NCBI RefSeq assembly: GCF_017569205.1 | Contig: NZ_CP071870.1 | Span: 310,001 to 374,000, forward strand | Source of the DNA: Propioniciclava sp. MC1595 | GTDB taxonomy: Bacteria; Actinomycetota; Actinomycetes; Propionibacteriales; Propionibacteriaceae | Direction of reading: 5' to 3' | Length of the DNA stretch: 64,000 nucleotides | Part shown: in pieces, positions 1 to 8,922 of the stretch | Layout of the letters: each line of letters starts with the position of its first letter | How positions within the stretch are numbered: position 1 is the first letter of the stretch | Notes under the pieces: model-generated | Database searches by the model: none | Seen by the model: the letters and a program-made list of their open reading frames with translations, nothing else | What the model was told of the DNA's origin: nothing | Translations under genes and position numbers: made by a program

Positions 1-1239
1 GACCCCGCGACCAGCCAGCTGGTCCACAACCTGCAGGCGCTCACCGACACGTGGCGCGCCGACCGCGGCGTCGACATGGCGATCACGGGCTACACGGCCG
101 TCGCGCTGGACGTCTCCGCCCAGCTGGCCGGCGCCCTGCTGCCGTTCTCGCTGTTCGTGGTCGGCCTGTCGCTGGTGCTGCTCACGGTCGTGTTCCGCTC
201 GCTCGTCGTGCCGGTCAAGGCGGCCCTGGGCTACCTGCTCAGCGTCGGCGCGGCCTTCGGCATCACCACGCTGGTGTTCAACCTCGGCTGGGGCAAGGAG
301 ATCATCAACCTCCCCGAGGCGATCCCGGTGATCTCGTTCCTGCCGATCATCCTGATGGGCATCCTGTTCGGCCTCGCCATGGACTACGAGATCTTCCTCA
401 CCTCCCGCATGCGCGAGGAGTACGTCCACGGCAACCGCACCAACCCGACCGAGGAGGGCTTCGTCCACTCCGCCAAGGTCGTGGTCGCGGCCGCCATCAT
501 CATGGTCAGCGTCTTCGCGTTCTTCGTCCCCGCGGGCAGCGGCGTCATCAAGCCCATTGCCCTCGGCCTGGCCGTCGGCGTGGCGATCGACGCCTTCCTC
601 GTCCGCATGACCCTCGGCCCGGCGATCATGAAGATGCTCCGCAGCGGAGCCTGGTGGCTGCCGGCGTGGCTCGACCGCCGCCTCCCCGAGATGGACGCCG
701 AGGGCGAGGCCATCGTCCACCAGCTCTCCCTGGCCGACTGGCCGCACCCCGGCGCGAAGCACGCGATCTACGGCCAGGGGCTCGGCGCGGCCACGCCCGA
801 CACCGAGCTGTTCGAGGGCGTCGACGTCGACGTGGCCCGCGGGCGCACGCTCGTCCTCGACGGGCCGCCCGCCTCGCGTCGCGCGCTCACCCTGGCCCTC
901 ACCGGACGCCTCGCGCTCACCTCCGGCGAGCTCAAGGTCCTCGGCCTGGTCCTGCCCCAGCAGGCCGGGGAGCTCCGCCGCCACGCCCTGTGGCTCGACG
1001 GCACCAACCCCGACGCCGAGCGGCTCCTCGAGCGGGTCGCCTCCGCCGATCCGGAGAAGCGCACCGTCGAGTTGGTCGCCGTCGACGACGTCGACCGGCT
1101 CACCGGCCCGGCCCGCGCCGTGGTCGAGCGGCTGGCGTCCGACCCCGACATCACCCTCGTCCTGGCGGGCGACGACGCGGACACCCTGGCCGCGCTCGAC
1201 CCCGCACGCACCCCTGCCCTCGTTGGAGGTACCCGATGA
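1..1239 (+). CDS. MMPL/RND-family membrane transporter, C-terminal part, with degenerate ABC-like tail (partial, 5' end outside window)
   Basis: The reading frame is open from the first base, so the N-terminal half lies upstream. About five transmembrane segments are visible, followed by the MMPL signature GLAMDYEIFLTSRMREE, which marks the second half of an RND/MMPL exporter of lipids or hydrophobic compounds. After the last helix the protein continues for about 170 soluble residues. That tail reads like the start of an ABC nucleotide-binding domain (strand, glycine turn, SGELKVLGLVLP), but the Walker A site is degraded to DGPPASRRALTL with no catalytic Lys, and no LSGGQ motif follows. The stop overlaps the next start (ATGA), so the two genes are translationally coupled. 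The family is clear; the substrate is unknown. Confidence 0.85.
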   Translation, partial: DPATSQLVHNLQALTDTWRADRGVDMAITGYTAVALDVSAQLAGALLPFSLFVVGLSLVLLTVVFRSLVVPVKAALGYLLSVGAAFGITTLVFNLGWGKEIINLPEAIPVISFLPIILMGILFGLAMDYEIFLTSRMREEYVHGNRTNPTEEGFVHSAKVVVAAAIIMVSVFAFFVPAGSGVIKPIALGLAVGVAIDAFLVRMTLGPAIMKMLRSGAWWLPAWLDRRLPEMDAEGEAIVHQLSLADWPHPGAKHAIYGQGLGAATPDTELFEGVDVDVARGRTLVLDGPPASRRALTLALTGRLALTSGELKVLGLVLPQQAGELRRHALWLDGTNPDAERLLERVASADPEKRTVELVAVDDVDRLTGPARAVVERLASDPDITLVLAGDDADTLAALDPARTPALVGGTR

Positions 1240-3785
1240 AACGCTCCCGCTGGACCACCTGGCTAGCCCTGTTGCTGGTGCCCCTGCTCGTCGCAGGCGG
1301 CTTCCTGTGGGGCACGGCCCACGCCGACACCGGCCTGCGCGGCGTGCAGGCCGCCGTCGTGAACAACGACGAGATGGTCGAGGTCAACGGCCAGATGATG
1401 CCGCTCGGACGCCAGTTCGTGGCCGAGCTGGTCGACTCCGACCGTGAGCAGAACTTCCACTGGGTCATGGCGACCGAGGAGAAGGCGGCCGAGGGCCTGC
1501 GCACCGGCCGGTACGCGGCCGTCGTGACCATCCCGAAGGAGTTCTCCGCAGCCGCGACGTCGTTCGGGGGCGAGGCCAGCGAGGCGCGCCAGGCCACGAT
1601 CCACGTCGAGACCTCGCCCGTGGCCGGCCTCGACGAGACCGCGCTGGGCCAGACCATCGCCGACGCCGCCGCGAACGCGCTCAACCGGTTCCTGACCGGG
1701 GAGTACCTGAAGAACATCTACATCGGCTTCAACCAGATGTCGGCCCAGATGCTCGAGATGGTCGACGGCACCGCCCAGCTCGCCGACGGCGCGAACCAGC
1801 TCTCCGACGGCGCTTACCAGTCGGCCGACGGCGCGTTCGCGCTGTCCGAGGGCCTCAACCTGGCCTCGGCCGGTTCGCCCCAGCTGCGCAGCGGCGCGGC
1901 CCAGTCGGCCTCGGGCGCCAAGGCGCTCGCCGACGGCCTCGGCCTCGCCTCGGCGGGGTCGGCGCAGCTGCGCGACGGCGTCCGGGCCGCGAGCTCGGGT
2001 GCCGACCAGCTGGCCGGCGGGGCGTCCCAGCTCGCCGACGGCACCCGGCAGTGGGCCGACGGTGCCGACGCCTACGCGACCGGCGCCCAGACCTACGCCG
2101 ACGGCGTGGCCACCTACGCCGACGGCGTCACCCAGTACACCGGCGCGGTGAACGGCCTGCTCACGCCGCTGCGCGCGGCGCTGGACCGGATCCCCGAGTG
2201 GGCCGGCTGGCTCGAGGAGGCCGCCGCGTCGGTCACCCAGCTGACCGAGCGCGCGATCGCATTCGACGCACGCGTCCAGGCCTTCGTCGCGGAGGCCCGC
2301 ACCTGGGTCAAGGAGGCCATGGGCCTGGCCGACGACGCCGCCGGCGTGCGCGCCGGCGTGACCGCCGCGGCCGAGCGGGCGGCCGCGCTCGCGGCCGGCA
2401 CCGGCACCTGCCCCGAGGGCCTGTCCGAGGAGGCGTGCACCGCCTACCAGCAGGGCGTGGCCGCCGCCGGTCAGCAGGTCGCGGACGCCCTCGCCCCGGT
2501 CTCCACGGACGCCGGCGACCTCGCCGTGCAGGCCGTGGACCTGAAGGACGCCGGCACCGCGATCCTCGCGCTGCTCGACCAGATCTCCGCCGCGTCGACC
2601 GAGATGGTCGCGTGGGCGCCGCGGGTCCAGGCCGAGCTCGAGGCCCTGCAGGGTTCCATCCCCGAGGGCACCCCGATCGCCAAGGCCGAGGTGCTCGCCC
2701 TGCTCGACCAGTTCATCGGCGCCGGCACCCAACTCTCCGAGGGCGGGCACCAGCTCGCCGACGGCGCGACCCAGCTCGTGGGCGGCGCCGACCAGCTCGC
2801 CGGCGGAGCCCGCGGGCTCGCCGACGGCACCGACGCGTTCGCCGACGGCGTCACCGGCCTCGCGGGCGGGCTCACCCAGCTCAGCGGAGGCGTGGACGCC
2901 TACACCGGCGGCGTCGACCAGGCCGCCGGCGGCGCCCGCCTGCTCGCCGACGGCCTCGGCCAGCTGTCCTCGGGCGTCGACCAGTACACGGGCGGCATCG
3001 ACCAGGCCGCGGGCGGGGCGTCCCTGCTCGCGGGTGGCCTCGGCCAGCTCGCCGACGGTGCCGGCGCCCTCGCGGACGGCACCCAGGAGCTCGCCGACGG
3101 AGTCGCCTCGGGCGCGGGTGACATCCCGACCTACACCGAGGCCGAGCGCGACCAGCTCGCGGGCGTCGTGGCCTCGCCGGTCTCGACCGACGGGCTGTCG
3201 TCGCTCGTGCGGCCGAACCTCGCGTGGGTGAGCCTGCTGCTCGCCTCAACCCTGTGGGTGGGCGCGCTGGCGACCTTCGCCGCGCTGCCGGGCCTGTCGC
3301 GCCGCGCCGCGCTGTCGACCGCCGGGACCGGCGCCCTGTTCGGGCGCGCGTTCCTGCCGGGCCTGGGCATCGTCGCCGCGCAGGCGGTGCTGCTCACCGT
3401 GCTCGGCGCGGTGGCGCTCAAGCTGACCTGGGGCGAGGGGGTGCTGCTCGGCCTCGTCATGCTCGTCGCCGGCGCCGCGTTCGCCGCGGTCAACCACGCG
3501 CTGGCGGCCCTGTTCGGCAACGGCGGGCGCATCGCCGCCCTGGCGATGGCGCTGGTCACGGCCGTGACGGCCACGACGTCCACCGCGCCCGGACTGTTCT
3601 CCGCGCTGCGGTCGCTCTCGCCGGTGTCCCCGGCGCTGGACGCCGTGCGTGCGGTCTCGACCGGCACCGGGGTGGCCATCCCGGTCTTCGTGCTCGTCGG
3701 CTGGGGAATCGTGGCCCTCGGGGCCGCCGCCGCCTCGGTCGCGCGCTCGCGGACCGTGCCGCTCGCCGCGGTGGTGAAGGGCTAG
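1236..3785 (+). CDS. YhgE/Pip-family membrane protein with long repeat region
   Basis: An 849-residue protein whose ATG overlaps the preceding TGA. An N-terminal signal/transmembrane helix (about 9-28) is followed by a domain typical of YhgE/Pip proteins. A very long extracellular region comes next, built from repeats of the type (Q/A)LADGAxQLxxG in two blocks (about residues 180-305 and 500-625), separated by an alpha-rich insert. The C-terminus has about six membrane helices of ABC-2-like type (about 660-845). YhgE/Pip proteins often sit beside MMPL or ABC exporters and resemble phage-infection proteins, so a role in cell-envelope export together with the upstream MMPL protein is inferred. 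A longer frame runs upstream inside the MMPL gene; the ATGA start is preferred because homology begins there. Confidence 0.88.
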   Translation: MKRSRWTTWLALLLVPLLVAGGFLWGTAHADTGLRGVQAAVVNNDEMVEVNGQMMPLGRQFVAELVDSDREQNFHWVMATEEKAAEGLRTGRYAAVVTIPKEFSAAATSFGGEASEARQATIHVETSPVAGLDETALGQTIADAAANALNRFLTGEYLKNIYIGFNQMSAQMLEMVDGTAQLADGANQLSDGAYQSADGAFALSEGLNLASAGSPQLRSGAAQSASGAKALADGLGLASAGSAQLRDGVRAASSGADQLAGGASQLADGTRQWADGADAYATGAQTYADGVATYADGVTQYTGAVNGLLTPLRAALDRIPEWAGWLEEAAASVTQLTERAIAFDARVQAFVAEARTWVKEAMGLADDAAGVRAGVTAAAERAAALAAGTGTCPEGLSEEACTAYQQGVAAAGQQVADALAPVSTDAGDLAVQAVDLKDAGTAILALLDQISAASTEMVAWAPRVQAELEALQGSIPEGTPIAKAEVLALLDQFIGAGTQLSEGGHQLADGATQLVGGADQLAGGARGLADGTDAFADGVTGLAGGLTQLSGGVDAYTGGVDQAAGGARLLADGLGQLSSGVDQYTGGIDQAAGGASLLAGGLGQLADGAGALADGTQELADGVASGAGDIPTYTEAERDQLAGVVASPVSTDGLSSLVRPNLAWVSLLLASTLWVGALATFAALPGLSRRAALSTAGTGALFGRAFLPGLGIVAAQAVLLTVLGAVALKLTWGEGVLLGLVMLVAGAAFAAVNHALAALFGNGGRIAALAMALVTAVTATTSTAPGLFSALRSLSPVSPALDAVRAVSTGTGVAIPVFVLVGWGIVALGAAAASVARSRTVPLAAVVKG

Positions 3786-4642
3786 TCGTTGGGGGCGTCG
3801 CCGGTCGTCCCGGCGGCGCCGTCCTCCGTGGCCTCTTCGTCGACGTCGGCGGCCTCGGCGTCCGCCTTCGACTTGGCCTTCTTCGCGGCGTCCTTGAGCG
3901 CGACCGAGCGCCAGAAGTCGGACTGCGTCGGCATGCCGTACGCCCGCGCCGTCGTGTCGTGCAGCTCGATGACCTTGTTGTACAGCCGCTCGTTGAAGCG
4001 CGGTACGGTCTCGCCGGGCAGGGCGCGCATCGGCGGGCCGAACACCACGTGCACCGTCGGACGCCCCGGTACCGGCAGCTTCTGCCCGTACGGCATGGCG
4101 GCGTAGGCGCCCACGAGCGCGATCGGCAGGACCGGCACCTCGTGCTGGATCGACAGCGCCGAGACGCCCATCTTGAACTTGGCCATCGCGCCGGTGCGCG
4201 AGCGGGTGCCCTCGGGGAAGATCAGCAGCGGTACGCCGTCATCGAGCAACCGGCCCGACAGGCCCGCGTGGCCACGCATGCCGCCGCGGTCGACGGGGTA
4301 GGCGTTGAAGAAGATGCGGGTGCCCAGGGCGGAGGTCTTCTTCTTGAAGAAGTAGTCGGCGGCGGCACCGGCGGCGAGGTTGCGGGACAGTCGGCGGGGG
4401 AGCGCGCCGTAGATCACCGTGGTGTCCACGTGGCTGGAGTGGTTCGCGATCACGATGAAGGGCGCGTTCAGCTCCTTCAGGTGGCGATCGCCGTGGATGT
4501 GCACCGACAACGCCGACCACACGTACGGCTTCATGATCAACTGCTGGGCCACGAAGCGTGCGATGGCCTGCGGGGTGTCTGAGTACTTGCCCAGATCGTC
4601 CTTGCCCACGTCAGGTGTCTCCTCGCTGTTCGACGCTGCCAT
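3782..4642 (-). CDS. 1-acyl-sn-glycerol-3-phosphate acyltransferase family protein
   Basis: A 286-residue PlsC-type acyltransferase, which would esterify lysophosphatidic acid or a related glycerolipid at the membrane. The HX4D catalytic motif is at residues 68-73 (NHSSHVD) and the substrate-binding motif FPEGTRSR is near residue 142. A second block (NAYPVDRGG) lies between them. The C-terminus is an acidic, Ala-rich tail (DAEAADVDEEATEDG). It converges on the YhgE gene with a 4-bp overlap of the two stop codons. No clear Shine-Dalgarno sequence or leaderless -10 was found at the start. A glycolipid acyltransferase role is possible. Confidence 0.88.
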   Translation of the reverse strand: MAASNSEETPDVGKDDLGKYSDTPQAIARFVAQQLIMKPYVWSALSVHIHGDRHLKELNAPFIVIANHSSHVDTTVIYGALPRRLSRNLAAGAAADYFFKKKTSALGTRIFFNAYPVDRGGMRGHAGLSGRLLDDGVPLLIFPEGTRSRTGAMAKFKMGVSALSIQHEVPVLPIALVGAYAAMPYGQKLPVPGRPTVHVVFGPPMRALPGETVPRFNERLYNKVIELHDTTARAYGMPTQSDFWRSVALKDAAKKAKSKADAEAADVDEEATEDGAAGTTGDAPND

Positions 4643-4672
4643 TGTGCACCACCGCGGCGCCGTCGGCGCAGG

Positions 4673-5440
4673 TCAGGTGCGCATGCGGGCGGCGCGGGCG
4701 CTGATCGCGTACACCGCGCGCCGGGGGGCGTGCTGCAGCGCGAACGCCGCCAGCTTCCACCGCTTGGTCGGGATGCTTAACACCTTGCCGGCCTCCGCGT
4801 GGGCCAAGCACTCGCGGACGCACCGCTCGGCGTCCACCCACACCCAGTCGGGGATGCCCGACGCGCCCATGCCCGCCCGCTGGTGGAACTCGGTGCGCAC
4901 CCAGCCCGGGCACAGCGTCGTGACGGTGACACCGCTGCCGGCGAGGTCGCCCGCGAGGCCCTCCGACCAGACCTTCGTGTACGCCTTCACCGCCGAGTAG
5001 CCGCTCTGGGTGATCCACGCGCTGAGCGAGGCGACGTTGATGATGCGGCCATGCCCCCGGGCGCGCATCGCCGCGCCCGCGGCCGCGCCGAGCACCATCG
5101 GGGCGACGGCCATGACGTCGAGCGCCTGCTCCTGCTGGGCGGTGTCGGGGTCGTCGAGCGTGGTCGTGGTGCCGAAACCGGCGTTGTTCACGAGCAGGTC
5201 GATCGGGTTGTCGGGATCGGCGAGGCGGTCGGCCACCGTGGCCACCTGCGCGCGGTCGGCCAGGTCGGCGCCCAGCACCTCCACCCGGACGCCGTGGGCC
5301 GCGGACAGCTCGGCGGCCAGCGCGTCGAGGCGCTCGCGGTCACGCGCCACGAGGACCAGGTCGTCGCCGCGGGCGGCCAGCTGGCGGGCGAACTCGGCGC
5401 CGATGCCGGCGGTCGCGCCGGTGACGAGGGCGGTGGTCAT
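4673..5440 (-). CDS. SDR-family NAD(P)-dependent oxidoreductase
   Basis: A 255-residue classical short-chain dehydrogenase. It has the Rossmann motif TGATAGIG (7-14), the NNAG motif (85-88) and the catalytic Ser140, Tyr148 and Lys152 (YSAVK). The substrate is not deducible; the closest type is the DltE/YqjQ-like SDR group with a C-terminal extension. The ATG is preceded, six bases away, by TAGGTT and by no Shine-Dalgarno sequence, so a leaderless mRNA is likely. The gene lies 30 bp upstream of the acyltransferase on the same strand and may be cotranscribed with it. Confidence 0.9.
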   Translation of the reverse strand: MTTALVTGATAGIGAEFARQLAARGDDLVLVARDRERLDALAAELSAAHGVRVEVLGADLADRAQVATVADRLADPDNPIDLLVNNAGFGTTTTLDDPDTAQQEQALDVMAVAPMVLGAAAGAAMRARGHGRIINVASLSAWITQSGYSAVKAYTKVWSEGLAGDLAGSGVTVTTLCPGWVRTEFHQRAGMGASGIPDWVWVDAERCVRECLAHAEAGKVLSIPTKRWKLAAFALQHAPRRAVYAISARAARMRT

Positions 5441-5469
5441 GTGTTCAACCTACCCGGGGACGCCGAACC

Positions 5470-5500
5470 GCCGCCGCCACCCGAGGGTGACGACGGCGGC
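5470..5500 (-). terminator. GC-rich hairpin after ackA
   Basis: A 7-bp stem GCCGCCG/CGGCGGC encloses a second stem CACCC/GGGTG between the ackA stop and the next gene. There is no clear T run, which is usual for actinobacterial terminators. Confidence 0.45.
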
Positions 5501-5520
5501 CGGATGTGAACGGCGGAGGA

Positions 5521-6702
5521 TCAGGCGACGACGGCCTTGACCTCGCGCGCCATCTGGAGCTCCTCGTTGGTCGGCACCACGAGCACCTTCACCGGCGAGT
5601 CGTCGGTGGAGATGAGGCGCGGCTCCTTGGAGCGGACGGCGTTGCGCTCGGCGTCCAGGTGGAAGCCGAGGTTGTGCAGGCGCGTCACCACGGCCTCGCG
5701 GATGGCCGCGGCGTTCTCGCCGACGCCGGCGGTGAAGGCCACGGCGTCCACGCCGCCGAGGATCGCCATGTAGGAGCCGATGTACGACACGAGGCGGTGC
5801 ACGTACACGTCGAGGGCCAGCTGCGCGGCCTCGTCACCGGCGGCGGCCTTGTCGCCCACGTCGCGCATGTCGTTGGAGCCCGACATGCCCAGCAGGCCCG
5901 ACTTCTTGTTGAGCAGGTTGTCGATCTCGTCGATCGTCATGCCCGAGCGGTAGAGGTAGGCGTGGATGCCGGGGTCGATGTCTCCCGAGCGGGTGCCCAT
6001 CATCAGGCCCTGCAGCGGGGTGAGGCCCATCGAGGTCTCGACCGGCTGGCCGTCCTTGATCGCCGAGATCGAGGCGCCGTTGCCGAGGTGGCAGACGATC
6101 ATCTTGAGCTCGTCGTAGGGCTTGCCGAGCACCTCGGCCATCTTGTGCGACACGTAGTTGTGGCTCGTGCCGTGGAACCCGTAGCGTCGGATCTTCAGGC
6201 GCTTGGCCGTCTCGACGTCGATCGCGTAGCTGTACGCCTCGGCGGGCAGGTGCGCGAAGAAGGCGGTGTCGAAGATCGCCACGTGCGGCACCTCGGGCAG
6301 GATGTGCTGCGCCGCGCGGATGGCGGTGATGCCCGGCGGGTTGTGCAGCGGGGCCAGCGGCGAGAGGCGGATCAGGGTGTCGATCACCTTGTCGTCGATG
6401 AGCACGGTGTGGTCGAACTCGTCGCCGCCGTGCACGGTGCGGTGGCCGACGGCCTTGATGTCGGCCATCTTCGGGCCGTGGGCGTCGAACATCGACGTCA
6501 TCGCCGCGAGGGCCTCCTCGTGGTCGGCGAAGTCCTGGGTGACCGTGAACTCCTCGCCGCCGACGGTGTGCTCGAGCGTGCTGCCCGTGCCGCCGATCTT
6601 CTGGATGAGGCCGGTCGCGATGACCCGCTCGTCGGCCATGTCGATGACCTGGTACTTGATCGAGGACGACCCTGCGTTCAACAGGAGGATGTCCATGCTC
6701 AT
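5521..6702 (-). CDS. ackA: acetate kinase
   Basis: A 393-residue ASKHA-family kinase that interconverts acetyl phosphate plus ADP and acetate plus ATP. It shows the N-terminal phosphate loop LLNAGSSSIKYQ, the VGHRTVHGG block, YGFHGTSH, the catalytic/adenosine region GNGASISAIKDG and FTAGVGENA. The length is normal for the family. The first ATG is chosen because AGGAG lies six bases upstream; an in-frame ATG two codons later is less well placed. It follows pta on the same strand, completing the acetyl-CoA to acetate pathway. An 11-bp perfect hairpin sits in the pta-ackA gap and could set relative expression. Confidence 0.97.
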   Translation of the reverse strand: MSMDILLLNAGSSSIKYQVIDMADERVIATGLIQKIGGTGSTLEHTVGGEEFTVTQDFADHEEALAAMTSMFDAHGPKMADIKAVGHRTVHGGDEFDHTVLIDDKVIDTLIRLSPLAPLHNPPGITAIRAAQHILPEVPHVAIFDTAFFAHLPAEAYSYAIDVETAKRLKIRRYGFHGTSHNYVSHKMAEVLGKPYDELKMIVCHLGNGASISAIKDGQPVETSMGLTPLQGLMMGTRSGDIDPGIHAYLYRSGMTIDEIDNLLNKKSGLLGMSGSNDMRDVGDKAAAGDEAAQLALDVYVHRLVSYIGSYMAILGGVDAVAFTAGVGENAAAIREAVVTRLHNLGFHLDAERNAVRSKEPRLISTDDSPVKVLVVPTNEELQMAREVKAVVA

Positions 6703-6752
6703 GGGTGGCTCCTAACCCCGGGCCGCGACGCGTCCGGACTCGTGGGTGGTGC

Positions 6753-6780
6753 AGGGGCCGGACCCCGTCGTCCGGCCCCT
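6753..6780 (-). terminator. perfect hairpin between pta and ackA
   Basis: An 11-bp perfect inverted repeat (AGGGGCCGGAC with its complement) with a 6-nt loop lies just after the pta stop and before the ackA Shine-Dalgarno site. It could be a partial terminator or an mRNA stabiliser. No T run is present. Confidence 0.5.
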
Positions 6781-6788
6781 CGGGTGGA

Positions 6789-8849
6789 TCAGTTGTTCTG
6801 CGCCTGGATCGCGGTGATGGCGATGGTGTTGACGATGTCGTCCACCAGCGCGCCACGCGACAGGTCGTTGACCGGCTTGTTCAGGCCCTGCAGGACCGGA
6901 CCGACCGCGAGCGCACCCGCCGACCGCTGCACGGCCTTGTAGGTGTTGTTGCCCGTGTTGAGGTCGGGGAAGATGAACACGGTCGCCTGACCGGCCACGT
7001 CCGAACCCGGCATCTTCTTCGAGCCGACGTCGGGGTCGACGGCGGCGTCGAACTGGATGGGGCCCTCCACCTTCAGGTGCGGCGCCCGCAGGCGGACCAG
7101 GTCGGTCGCCTCGCGTACCTTGTCCACGTCGGCACCCGCGCCGGACGAGCCGGTCGAGTACGACAGCATCGCCACGCGCGGCTCGATGCCGAACGCCACG
7201 GCCGTCTGCGCGGAGCTGATCGCGATGTCGGCGAGCTGCTCGGCGGTCGGGTCGGGGTTCACGGCGCAGTCGCCGTACACGTCGACGCGGTCGGACATGC
7301 ACATCAGGAAGCTGGAGCTGACCACCGAGACGCCCGGCTTGGTCTTCACGAACTCCAGGCTCGGGCGGATGGTGTTGGCGGTGGTGTTCGCCGCGCCCGA
7401 CACCATGCCGTCGGCCAGGCCCAGGTGGACCATCATCGTGCCGAAGTAGCTCGGGTCGGCCATCTTCTCCTTGGCCTGCTCGACCGTGACGCCCTTGGCG
7501 GCGCGGAGGCGCATGTACTCCTCGGAGAACCGCTCCACCAGCTCGGGCGTGGCCATGTCGATGATCTCGGCACCCTCGAGCGAGTAGCCGGACGCCAGCG
7601 CGTGGGCCTTCACCTCGGTCGGGTCGCCGAGCAGGATGATGTCGGCCGTGCCGCGGCGCAGCACGATGGACGCCGCCTCCAGGATGCGGTCGTCGCCCGA
7701 CTCCGGCAGCACGATCCGGCGCTTGTCACGGCGGGCCATCTCGTTGAGCTGGTACTCGAACATGACCGGCGTGCGGATCTCGGCGCGGTCGACGTGCATG
7801 GCACCCAGCAGGGCGCCGGCGTCCACGAACTCGGAGAACAGGCGACGGCCCAGCTCGGTCTTGCGGTCGGAGCTGGTCATCATGCCCTCGAGGCGGAACA
7901 GGCGCTCGGCCGTGGTGTACGTGCCCAGCTCGGTCATGGCGATGGGCAGCTCGTGCGGCACCGACGTGATGAGCTGCTGGATCGAGTGCGGCACCGCGTA
8001 GCCACCGGTCAGGATCAGGCCGGCCAGCTGCGGGAACGCGCCCGAGGTCTGGGCCATGAGCAGGCCCGGGATCATCTCGGTGCGGTCGCCCGGCATGATG
8101 ACCGTCGCCTCGGGCTCGAGGCGGGCCAGCAGGTTGGGCAGCGTCATGGCGCCGACGATCACGGTCTGGCTGTCGTGCTGCAGCATGTCGTCGCGCCCGA
8201 CGATGAGGCGTCCCTCGACGGCCTTGACCTGCGCGCCGAGCAGCGGGGCGGCGAGCACCCGATGGTCGGGGATGACGCCGGCCACGACGTCGGGCCAGGC
8301 GGCACGGACCGCGTTGGCGTACTCGGCCTCGTGGCCGGTCGGCACGCGGGTCGGGATGACCGCGATCGTCGTGGCGTGGTGCTTCTTGAGCTCCTCCAGG
8401 GAGCTGCGCGCGTACTGCACGACCTCCTCGGGGCTGCGGCCGCGGGCCGAGACACAGAAGGCGACGGGCGCGTTGAGGTTGGCGGCGATGCGGGCGTTCA
8501 GGCCGAGTTCGGGGGCGCCGAGGGCGTCGCGGTAGTCCGAGCCCAGGATCACCACGGCGTCGAAGTGCCCGGCGACCTCGCCGTAGCGCCGCACGATGGT
8601 GGCCAGGGCCTCGTCGGCGTCGCGACGCACGTCCTGGTACGTCACGCCGTACGACTCGTCGTACTCCTGCTGGACGGCCGGCTGGCGGAGGAGCGCGGTC
8701 AGGATCTGGTCCGGTTCCGTGCCCTTGATGATCGGCCGGAACACCCCAACCGACTCAACCTCGCGCGTCAGCGCGTCAACGATGCCGAGGGCGACGACCG
8801 ACTTCCCTGTCTGGCCCTCGGGCGCCATCACATAGATGCTCCGAGTCAC
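6789..8849 (-). CDS. pta: phosphate acetyltransferase, long form
   Basis: A 686-residue long-form Pta that converts acetyl-CoA and phosphate to acetyl phosphate and CoA. The N-terminal part is a BioD-like P-loop domain (APEGQTGKS near residues 9-17), the middle is a DRTGG-type regulatory domain, and the C-terminal third is the catalytic PTA_PTB domain with MVSGAANTTANT and a Ser/Arg-rich active-site region. The GTG start is preceded by TAACCT six bases upstream with no Shine-Dalgarno sequence, which suggests a leaderless transcript starting at the gene. ackA lies 86 bp downstream on the same strand. Confidence 0.96.
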   Translation of the reverse strand: MTRSIYVMAPEGQTGKSVVALGIVDALTREVESVGVFRPIIKGTEPDQILTALLRQPAVQQEYDESYGVTYQDVRRDADEALATIVRRYGEVAGHFDAVVILGSDYRDALGAPELGLNARIAANLNAPVAFCVSARGRSPEEVVQYARSSLEELKKHHATTIAVIPTRVPTGHEAEYANAVRAAWPDVVAGVIPDHRVLAAPLLGAQVKAVEGRLIVGRDDMLQHDSQTVIVGAMTLPNLLARLEPEATVIMPGDRTEMIPGLLMAQTSGAFPQLAGLILTGGYAVPHSIQQLITSVPHELPIAMTELGTYTTAERLFRLEGMMTSSDRKTELGRRLFSEFVDAGALLGAMHVDRAEIRTPVMFEYQLNEMARRDKRRIVLPESGDDRILEAASIVLRRGTADIILLGDPTEVKAHALASGYSLEGAEIIDMATPELVERFSEEYMRLRAAKGVTVEQAKEKMADPSYFGTMMVHLGLADGMVSGAANTTANTIRPSLEFVKTKPGVSVVSSSFLMCMSDRVDVYGDCAVNPDPTAEQLADIAISSAQTAVAFGIEPRVAMLSYSTGSSGAGADVDKVREATDLVRLRAPHLKVEGPIQFDAAVDPDVGSKKMPGSDVAGQATVFIFPDLNTGNNTYKAVQRSAGALAVGPVLQGLNKPVNDLSRGALVDDIVNTIAITAIQAQNN

Positions 8850-8922
8850 GGGGTCAGGTTACCGGGCGTCGGCGTCCAGCGCGCATCGCGCTCGCCCCTC
8901 GTGGGCCGCCGCCCTCCCTGGC

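Noticed and set aside
1770-3110. CRISPR-like or satellite repeats in the YhgE gene
   Set aside because: The repetition is at protein level (LADG/GA heptad-like units) with degenerate DNA; no identical repeats with spacers.
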